Source: Primula veris
Lineage: Eukaryota > Streptophyta > Magnoliopsida > Ericales > Primulaceae
NCBI GenBank assembly: GCA_963682055.1
Contig: OY821744.1
Coordinates: 26,822,967-26,886,966 of the forward strand
DNA length: 64,000 nucleotides
Direction of reading: 5' to 3'
Below the pieces are notes generated by a model. The model was given only the letters and a program-made list of their open reading frames with translations, did no database searches and had not been told where the DNA came from. The position numbers and the translations under genes were made by a program. Position 1 is the stretch's first letter, and each line of letters opens with the position of its first letter. Below, piece after piece: positions 56,330-64,000 of this stretch.

Positions 56330-59160
56330 CTAACTATTTTGCGAGCTCTTTCTTATGCTCCTCAAATTTGAAGCCTCGATCCAATGCATAATCACCCAAT
56401 AACACATTATGCCCAAAGTAGTGGCCATTATAGTGAACCCAATGCTAGCCACTTCTCATGTTCACCTACTACGACAAACAACACAGCCAAAAAAGGCAGC
56501 GATATTAATGCGCACGCGAGCCACAACAGCTTATTTATCACCGCCATCATTTGCTTTTTCACTTTGCTCTCGATCACCACCACCGAGGTTTGCACTACCA
56601 CAACTGCTAGTGAAATAAAAAGCGCAACCGAGTCGAAAACAGAAAATATTATAAATGACACTTTTGGTGCAATATTAGCCTCTCCGAGGGATAATCCTGG
56701 AGGAATGCTTTGTGGGTCATCCGCTTATTGACCTGGTACTTTGAAAATAGCCGCGAAGGCTACAGTGGCGATCAATATTGAGACAACAGTTGTTGAATTT
56801 ATCGTGTTATTTAGCCCCTCGGTGTGCATTTTGTTTAACTGAATGGCGATTCCCCGGACCCTTTTACGGGTCTGGCAGGTGTGCTCGAGCTGGTTATGTA
56901 CCTCATGTTTGATATCACTTAAGGTTTGTTTTAGTTCTCGGGTTGGGATTGTGGGCCCAGGTTTTAAGGTGTGTGCACTTTGGACACCCTGCTCAAGTAA
57001 AATGGCTGTTACCTCGGCTTGTCCAGTTTTTCCGGCTGTGTCGATGGCGGTTTCATTGGACCGGTTCACCACTTTTGTGTCGGTTTCATTTCGACTTAAT
57101 AGTAGTTTTACTATCTGCATGACAAAAAAGCTACAAATTAATGGTTAATTTCTAAGATTATATAGCTACTTATACTTTGGTTGTGATATGAAACCGTTAA
57201 TAATAAAAACATTCTTTATGTATAAAAATGTTGCGCTAACCTAGCTACTGACTGTATAAAAACATTCTTTATCCAACAACCGGTAACAAGAATCATAAAT
57301 TATAAGACTCACTTCTAATGTAATACATTGAAAATCGGTTGGTTACGTTATCAGTAGTAATGAGACTAGCAATATATTCGGACGTCATGACGTGATAACA
57401 AATGAAGACCGAATTAAAAGTATAGACATGAAATATCAATAAATTGTTTGTTTAATTTTTATTGGGGTTGCACTATTTTACAAATTTAAATTTATATCCA
57501 TAATAAATAAACTTTCAAAATACACACATATATATATATATATATGATTTTAATATATATATATATGTAACACCTCATTTACTCCAAATACCCTCATTTA
57601 CCAATACCACACCCCTCTATTACTTCAAATACCCTGATTTCTCATTATTTCTAATCTCATGTCCCGCCTTCACTTTTCGTACCAAACGCGGTATTTATGT
57701 GTCCGACGGTATTTTTAATAGCATCCATCATAATCTCATCCCAATACAAAATCAAACAAAGAAGGCATGAGAGTGTAATGAATTTTAATATAGGATAGTT
57801 TGCTTGTGATTGGAAACCACTAAAATTCCTAAAATAGTACCTTGTTTTTCTAAGGATAAGTTGAAGTGTTAAAACTGATTTCCTAGTTGATCGACAAGAA
57901 GAAAAGATACTATAATCCAACGATCACCAACCATTTTAAGAAAGAAAAACCAAAAGCGCATGTCACATAAGGTCAATAGCTACTTTCGTACATATACAGG
58001 AAGTAGATTTTGTCCTTGTAACTTTTAATGCTCTTTTTATTTACTCTTTGCTAAATATTTAATTTAGTTGTGACATGGCTTATTGGGCATGCATGCTAGC
58101 AAATACTTCTATAAAATTGTTGTGAGAAAAATGCAGAAGATAATACATAATCCAACAATCCGTAAGGATATAAAGAACGAAAGGAAAAATAAAAGCAAAA
58201 GTCAAAAAAATAAATTAAAAAATGAGAAATGGAATCTTATAATTATTTCACCTGAGCTATCCCTTTTCGTGTCGCTATATGCAAAGCCGCGTTTCCTTTC
58301 GTATCGACCATATTAATTGTCGCCGGATCAGCCTTAATCAACTCGTTGACTACTTCTACATTTTGTCCCTTAACGGCCATATGGACAGGGTCGTCCTGAG
58401 GAGGTGCAACAGGTGCAACGGCACCGGACCTCATGATTCCGGTGAATTTTCAGGACCCCACGGCATTGACAGTAAAAAAATATATATGTATAAAAAAATT
58501 ATACATGAAAATATATGTTAGTAAAAAAAAGTTTACAAAACTCACAAGGGCACAATGCATCATCTTTTTCAAAATAGTGTAAAATAAAGGCATCAATTAG
58601 TAAAACAATAGTGAATATAGACCCTAAAAATATAAATAGAAGTGCTAAAATGTTTTTTTGACATAAAATTTGGTATAATTTGACTATATTATTATTGGAT
58701 AAGATATTTTTTTATTTGTATTAATGATTTTTTTGTTTTGTTTGAGAGTTAATTTCAGATTAATCTATTAAGATATTTAATTATAAAATTTCACACTTGC
58801 AACGACAAAAGAAAAAAACACTATAATTTTTTTGGCACTGGACAATAAAAATATCAGGACCGCCCCTGCATATGGAGGGCCGTTAGGCCTTTCTTGTCGG
58901 TGCTATAGCAATTATAGAGTCCGTACTAAGAAGGGCCTTAAAAACTTTCAAGTGTCCATTTCTGGCAGCTGAGTGAAGGACAGTTTTGCCATTACTCTTA
59001 GCTACGTTAGCTAAGTTACTCTCAGCTTGTAACAAATTGTTTACCACTTGTCTGTGTCCTTGAGTTGCGGCAGTGTGTAAGGAAGTCGCATCGGCTGTCA
59101 TCGATAGCTCAGGATGAGTTTCCATCAGTACCTTCACGATTTCAAACCATATAGACGACT
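56330..59160 (-). pseudogene. ITN1-like ankyrin/PGG-domain gene, truncated and broken
   Basis: On the minus strand two exons remain, about 59160-58252 (interrupted by a transposon) and 57114-56330, separated by an intron with GT-AG borders. They encode the last ankyrin repeats (TALHTAATQGH-like, TVLHSAARNGH, AALHIATRKG, ETAIDTAGKTG) and the PGG membrane domain with its four hydrophobic segments. Intact relatives such as Arabidopsis ITN1 are plasma-membrane proteins acting in salt and ROS responses. Damage: the 5' part is missing, a frameshift lies near 58900, an hAT element sits in the coding sequence at 58386-58868, a TAA stands at 56725-56727 right after VPGQ, and a one-base shift lies near 56435. 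It cannot make a full product. Confidence 0.87.
58386..58868 (-). mobile_element. hAT-type MITE inserted in the ankyrin pseudogene exon
   Basis: 483 bp flanked by a perfect 8-bp duplication CATATGGA (58378-58385 and 58869-58876). The ends CAGGGTCGTCCTGA and, complemented, CAGGGGCGGTCCTGA pair. Removing the insertion with one duplication joins LTALHM to AVKGQNVEVV, restoring the ankyrin repeat reading. Confidence 0.88.
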
Positions 59161-59324
59161 CTTATTTACAATTTTCAAACTTTCAAGTGTCCGTTTCTGT
59201 TTTATTCATCCTGCAGACTTTATTTAGTTTTTAATAAAATATTACGAAGTATAAAGTTTGCTAGCTATTAGAGAAACTAGGCTGCATTATGAATCAAAAG
59301 TTAGCGATATATAGTGGTTAATAG

Positions 59325-59580
59325 ACAAATCAACTGGCCGGAAAATGAAGTTATCAATGCTGTAAAGGAAGAAGTCGAAATAATAGATGTGTATGCAGAA
59401 GATAGATGTGTTTGGAAGTGTAATGTTAATGGTTAATACTCGGTAAAATCGGCTTGGGGAATTGTGAGAAAGAAAAGTGTCGTTCTAAAATGGGGGAATT
59501 AAAATTCCAAGGTGTACATTCATCTTGTGGTTGGCAATCAAGGGAAAATTAGCTAAGAGTGACAGAATTCAAAAAAAAGG
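59325..59580 (+). mobile_element. LINE fragment (zinc-binding reverse-transcriptase tail)
   Basis: Plus-strand translation gives NWPENEVINAV...DRCVWKCNVNG, a stop, then YSVKSAWGIVRKK. This is the typical YSVKSAW region downstream of the reverse transcriptase in plant LINEs. It is a short dead fragment cut off by the LTR element at 59587. Confidence 0.7.
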
Positions 59581-59586
59581 ATACAA

Positions 59587-60687
59587 TGTTATGATCATAT
59601 TTCTGACCTATTAACTCTTGTTGTTAATTGGTTTGAACAAAATAATTTAAGTTGATTTTTATGAATTAAAACAGTTTAATGTTTACCGGTGAGTTTGAAA
59701 CCTCAGTTGCAACTACAGTTCCAAGCTGTCAATACGCATAATTCTGTTTTATTCTGTCTAACTGCATTATTTAATATTTAAAGTTTTTTATGTGAATAAA
59801 AGTATGAACGATATATTCTCATTTGTTTAACAAGATTCAGTTTACTCTTATTGAGAATATTTAAGTGATAAATAATGTAAAAAGTTTAAATGGAATATGG
59901 AGATTAGTTTGAAAAGATAATGTTTCTTTAATTGTGTAAACTAGATCTTTTTTATTATACAATTTATTTATTTATTCATTCAATCTATGTGTTTACAAAT
60001 CAGTAATGATCTAATTAGATTGAATATATGGAGTTATGGTTTCACGTTTTATTAAGATTGTATCTCTAAAAATATATTATTTTATATGTTACTTGTTTAA
60101 AGAAATAGTAACTCTTATTGTCAAACTAGTCTATTAACATATATTAACAAGAAGATTGGTTCAATCAATTACAGCATTATCTCATTCAAGATATGGAAAG
60201 GTTGATCAATCAGAAGAGTCCAAATCAATCAACAAGTTCTTGAATAAATAAGATTGTTTTTACTTAGTTAATAGTTTTGCTTGTAAAAAGTGTGTGTTCT
60301 AAATTATAAATAACTCAACTTTGAGAGAATACATAATAAGCTTTAAAAACGAAAAATAATGGTGGGATGTCATTGATCTTTTAAGTGATAGTTATAAGAT
60401 AAGAGCAATATAGAGATAGGCAGAAAAACCTAGAGAGGGTCTGAGAGTTTTTCATTAATACTTGAATCCTATATTGTAAGCTATTATAATATCATCAATT
60501 TGGGTAAGTGCCCCGGAGACGTAGCCTAGTAGGGTGAACTCTGTTGTTAAATGTGCGTGTGATTTAATTCAAGTACATTTAATCATTCCAGTTATTTCCA
60601 TCATTATACTTAGGTTCCAACCTCAGTTGCAACTGTACTTGGAACCTAAATGCATAACTACAACTAGAACAGCGGATAGGAATTTCA
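59587..60687 (+). repeat. 5' LTR of the truncated Copia element
   Basis: It carries GTTGCAACT words near both ends (about 59705 and 60617-60640) and the family stretch GGGTAAGTGCCCCGGAGACG near 60500. Confidence 0.87.
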
Positions 60688-60745
60688 ATTGGTATCAGAG
60701 TTTCACATCAGATATACTTAGTGTGGATCCTGTGTTTTGGGAAAG

Positions 60746-61947
60746 ATGGATTTAATGAGGGAAGGAAACACATTTAACAAACCACCATTGCTTGAAGGAG
60801 GAGTCAAATATGGAGTGTGGAAAATCAGAATGAGATCATTCATCAAACAGCAAGATGAACAAGCATGGAAGACTGTATTGTATGGTTGGGAGGTTTCAAC
60901 TGTTACGGATGGTGAATGTAAACTGGTCTATGTACCTGAAGACAGATGGTCTGCTGATGAGGACAAAAAGTCAAGTGTAAACTCAACAGCAATAAACTGC
61001 ATCTTTGCTGGTGTAACTCTCAGTGTGTTCAAGTATATCTCTCACTGTGAAACTGCCAAAGAGGCATGAGATATTTGACAATTAACTTTTGAATGAACTG
61101 CTAAAGTAAAAGCTTTTAAACTCCAACAGTTAACTACTCAATTTGAAAATTTTAAGAATGGAGGAAGATGAAACCATTGAACAATTTAATAGTAGAATTT
61201 GTCATATTGTCCATCAAGCTGGGACCTTAGGTGAAAAATATAGTGATGCTAAACTTGTAAAAAAAACTCTAAGGTCTCTTCCAGAAAGGTTTGAAATTAA
61301 AGTTACTGCCATTGAAGAATCAACAGACTTAGACAATCTAAAACTTGAAGAACTTATAGGAAATCTAAGCACTCATGAGCTAAAAAATTTCAAACAAAAG
61401 AGACCAGAAAAAGAAATAGCCTTTCAGGCTAAGAAAACTGAATCCAAGATCTGTGAGAATATGAGTGATGAATAACAGCTGACCTTCTTTGCTAAAAATA
61501 TTTACAAAAAATTCTATAAGAAAAAAACAGGATGATACTGGAACATCCAAAAATCTTCAAAAAAAAGATAACCAATTCAGGTCAGAATCTAGGCTTAATA
61601 ATAATCCTAAAAGGAAGTGAAATCCTAAAGAGAAGGATGACAGAGATTATCAGCCTAGAGAAATTCAATACAGAGAATGTAGAGGTTATGGTCACATTCA
61701 GTCTGAGTGTGCAAATACTTTAAAAAAGAACAAAAATGCTTATATAAGCACTCACAGTGACAGAGAATCTGAGAATAACAATGATGAAGATAATGAATCT
61801 AATTTTGTTAATTTTATGGAAAGAATCACTGAAAAAGAATATGTGTATGAAAGTGATTGTGAGTCAATTTCAACCTTAGTTATAACTGCTCTTAAAATCT
61901 ATAGCAGTGATGAGGAAAAATACTCTGATAAAAATATTATTCAGTAG
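60746..61947 (+). pseudogene. Copia gag, frameshifted
   Basis: The reading begins MDLMREG at 60746 and shows the Copia gag pattern (GVKYGVWKIRMRSF, then EEDETIEQFNSRI, TLRSLPERFE, LKLEELIGNL). A stop and shift at about 61068-61155 break the frame, and further shifts occur near 61475-61650. The zinc knuckle near 61665-61715 (ECRGYGHIQSEC) has lost its first cysteine, read as tyrosine. The product would be non-functional. Confidence 0.82.
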
Positions 61948-62537
61948 TATCTTGTATTTTATGAAAAATATCAATGTTTGAGTTTGAGACTTCTTGTTTA
62001 TTTAAACAAAACCAAATGAGTTTGAATTTTGCTTCAGTTTGGGATAAAAAAATTGAGCTTTTGCTCCGTATATTGAAAATGGCTTCGTCATAACATAAAA
62101 TATTGGTAATTGTGATGTAAATTAAAGGAACGATGGATTGTTTAACGTTAATTCAAGACCACAATCCATCAATACTTATCGATGTTATAATCACCTAGTC
62201 AAATAACTGACAAAGTTGTAAGAAATGATTACAAGTTGGGAGTCTTTCAAGTGATGCTGAAAAATAGGTAGAATCCGGAAGGAGCTAGAATTGCAATTAA
62301 TTAGGAGAGAATTAGCAAGTCATTGAAATTTTTGATAAGGTCTTAAATAAAAAGATATTTAATGATAATGTCAAAAAAAAAAAAAAAAAAAAAAACCACA
62401 TAATGTACCAAAAAAGTATAAAAAAAAAATGTGAAAATTTGCAACAGCTGCAATTTGTCTTTGTTACATTACTTTTATTTTTAATTTCTTGGCATTATTA
62501 CAATCTTCAATTTTGCACATTTTCCTTTTGGTGACAG

Positions 62538-62639
62538 GATAAGATAGATAACTACACCTGGTGCAAGCCTGGTGAGCTTGTGACCGTTGAGCATGCATGG
62601 TTGTATGTCTCATTCAACCGTTTCTTGAGAAGCCATTAA
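62538..62639 (+). other. Possible orphan terminal exon, unrecognised
   Basis: A 102-base open stretch after an acceptor-like GGTGACAG encodes 33 residues with uneven composition (DKIDNYTWCKPGELVTVEHA and onward) and ends in TAA. It reads like a real C-terminal exon, but no other exon is seen nearby and I do not recognise the family. It may be a gene fragment or chance. Confidence 0.25.
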
Positions 62640-63232
62640 TTAGTCACACATGCTAGATTGGTGAAATTGGGTACATGAACCCGCATTTTTTTTTTTTTTT
62701 TTGTTTTATGAGTTTAACATTAAATATAACAACAATATTAGTCATATCTCACCTCTTATAATATTTTTTAAATGAAGATCCTGTGCCGAATTTTTTTTTA
62801 AATTTCAGTCACCCGGCCTAAGAAAAAATAACTTAAAAGCTGTTTTTAAGCTTAAAAAATAACTTATAATCTATACGAGAAAGATATTAAAATGTAAAAA
62901 AGATGTTAAAAGTTGTTTTTAATCTTAAAAAAATATATTATAATCTACACGAGAAAGATATCAAAGTGTAAAAAAAACAAACTTAAAAGCTGTTTTTTGA
63001 GTTTTTTTTAGTGTTTGTTTGAATTATTAAAAAAAAAATACCAAAAACTTACCAAAATAATTTTTTTTATCACGTGTAATGTGACCTACACTTCAAATTT
63101 GTATAAGAGTAGTGACGTATGAACAAAAATCTTATTGAAAGATCAACTCTCGCAAATGAGCCCTTAAATAACAGAGTAACAATGATGGTTTGTAGATACC
63201 GTAAGATTGGGACCGTTTTATATGGCAGGAGG

Positions 63233-63730
63233 CAGGTGCGGATTTAGGGGGTGGCCTCCGCCATCCTGAAAATTTTTAAAACAAATTTTTTTATAGAAAA
63301 TTTTTCAAAAAATTAGATTATATATATTAACAGCTCCACATAAGATATATATACATGCTTAGCTCATTTGATAACACTCTCTAAAATCGAATAAGAAATC
63401 AATGGTTCGATTCTTGACTATTGCAACTTTTTTTTTCCATGTTCTTTTAATTACATAAGTAACACATCATTTCTCATTATTTTTAATAATAGCCCTATAT
63501 TTCTAACTTTCTTCATAAAATTTAAAAATACTCTTCCGATACTTACTTTTGATGTTAGCAAGCAAAAAACAATGTTTATAAATTTAAATTTATCGTGTTG
63601 TTTACAAAGACCAACTTGTTTTTTTAACCTTCAGAATATACGTTCAAACTCCGATGTTTTTTTCTTCTTATAATTCTATTAGCAGTTTTTTTCTACGGTC
63701 CCCCAACGATCTATTTCTAGTTCCGTCCTA
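63233..63730. mobile_element. hAT-like MITE with a tRNA-like segment
   Basis: The left end CAGGTGCGGATTTAG and the complement of the right end TAGGACGGAACTAG are similar, as in hAT MITEs starting CAGGGGCGGA. No exact 8-bp target duplication was found. Positions 63358-63417 hold a tRNA-like stretch (TTAGCTCATTTGATAACACTC, then TGGTTCGATTC) like that at 27117-27177. Confidence 0.45.
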
Positions 63731-64000
63731 GTGGCGGTTGTCACAGGTTCAAACTGTCATGTGTTGAAGCTAATTCAAAGAATACGAATACAGACACTAT
63801 ATATTGGGGGAAAAAAGAGAGACATTTTTTTTTTATGTGTAGAGGTTCCATGTTTTAAAAAAAAAAAAAAAAAAACTGATTTGTTTTAATGTGCCAAGAA
63901 GGACAAATAAGTTGTTTCATGGGACAAAGTCCATGTGCTGAATGTCACAAGTGGCTTTCAAGTGGTGTAAGTAGATGTGATCGTATTGATATTCACGATT

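Larger units (their letters stand above)
59587..61947 (+). mobile_element. 5' half of a Copia LTR retrotransposon with broken gag
   Basis: An LTR (59587-60687, 1101 bp, TGTTA...TTTCA) is followed directly by a primer-binding site ATTGGTATCAGAG (60688) and a gag region. No pol, purine tract or 3' LTR follows before the sequence turns into unrelated AT-rich DNA near 61950, so the element is truncated. Its LTR is related to the minus-strand LTR at 11774-12997. Confidence 0.87.
61948..64000. other. AT-rich end of the window with small repeats
   Basis: It contains a poly-A run (about 62373-62395), two and a half copies of an 83-bp unit with ACTTAAAAGCTGTTTTTAA and ACGAGAAAGATAT words (62826-63000), poly-T runs at about 62686-62701 and 63826, and the element at 63233-63730. 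No complete gene is visible. Confidence 0.5.

Overview
The window looks like nuclear DNA of a dicot plant, possibly an asterid; the species cannot be fixed from the sequence. It is AT-rich, its genes are split by GT-AG introns, and it is packed with plant transposon families: Mutator-like, hAT and Stowaway DNA elements, Copia and Gypsy LTR elements, and LINEs. No prokaryotic features, true tRNA or rRNA genes were found.

Layout. 1-15 kb is a graveyard of nested retroelements: a minus-strand LINE (976-3838) cut by three later insertions, an internally deleted Copia element (3839-5728), small TIR elements, a solo LTR with a perfect 5-bp target duplication (8166-9432), and the 3' half of a Sirevirus-like element whose extra ORF is open for 433 codons (11774-14684). 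15382-21017 is a complete Mutator-like element (MULE) with 145-bp inverted repeats differing at one base, a perfect 9-bp target duplication, an intact four-exon transposase of 1076 aa, and a convergent second gene encoding a GRF zinc-finger/coiled-coil/membrane protein. 23169-30469 is a host-type gene for a malectin-like/LRR receptor that ends after a short tail without a kinase domain. 33247-42022 is a second complete MULE (8776 bp, perfect 9-bp target duplication) carrying two open genes: a plant mobile domain (PMD) gene and a transposase fused to an OTU cysteine protease. It also holds palindromes at exact 40-bp spacing at both ends and in the middle, a 56-bp minisatellite and a block of telomere-like repeats. 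44417-53664 is the NOT2/VIP2 subunit gene of the CCR4-NOT complex, the clearest conserved host gene. 56330-59160 (minus) is a broken ITN1-like ankyrin gene interrupted by an hAT element. 59325-61947 holds a LINE fragment and the 5' half of a Copia element whose LTR is related to that at 11774-12997. The remainder is AT-rich DNA with small transposons.

The most interesting object is the 33247-42022 element: PMD gene, transposase-OTU fusion and 40-bp phased palindromes in one intact-looking unit, with the same palindrome type placed upstream of the transposase TATA box. The parts belong to known families. Whether this combination has been described cannot be judged from the sequence alone. All exon joins were made by eye from splice-site and reading-frame continuity.
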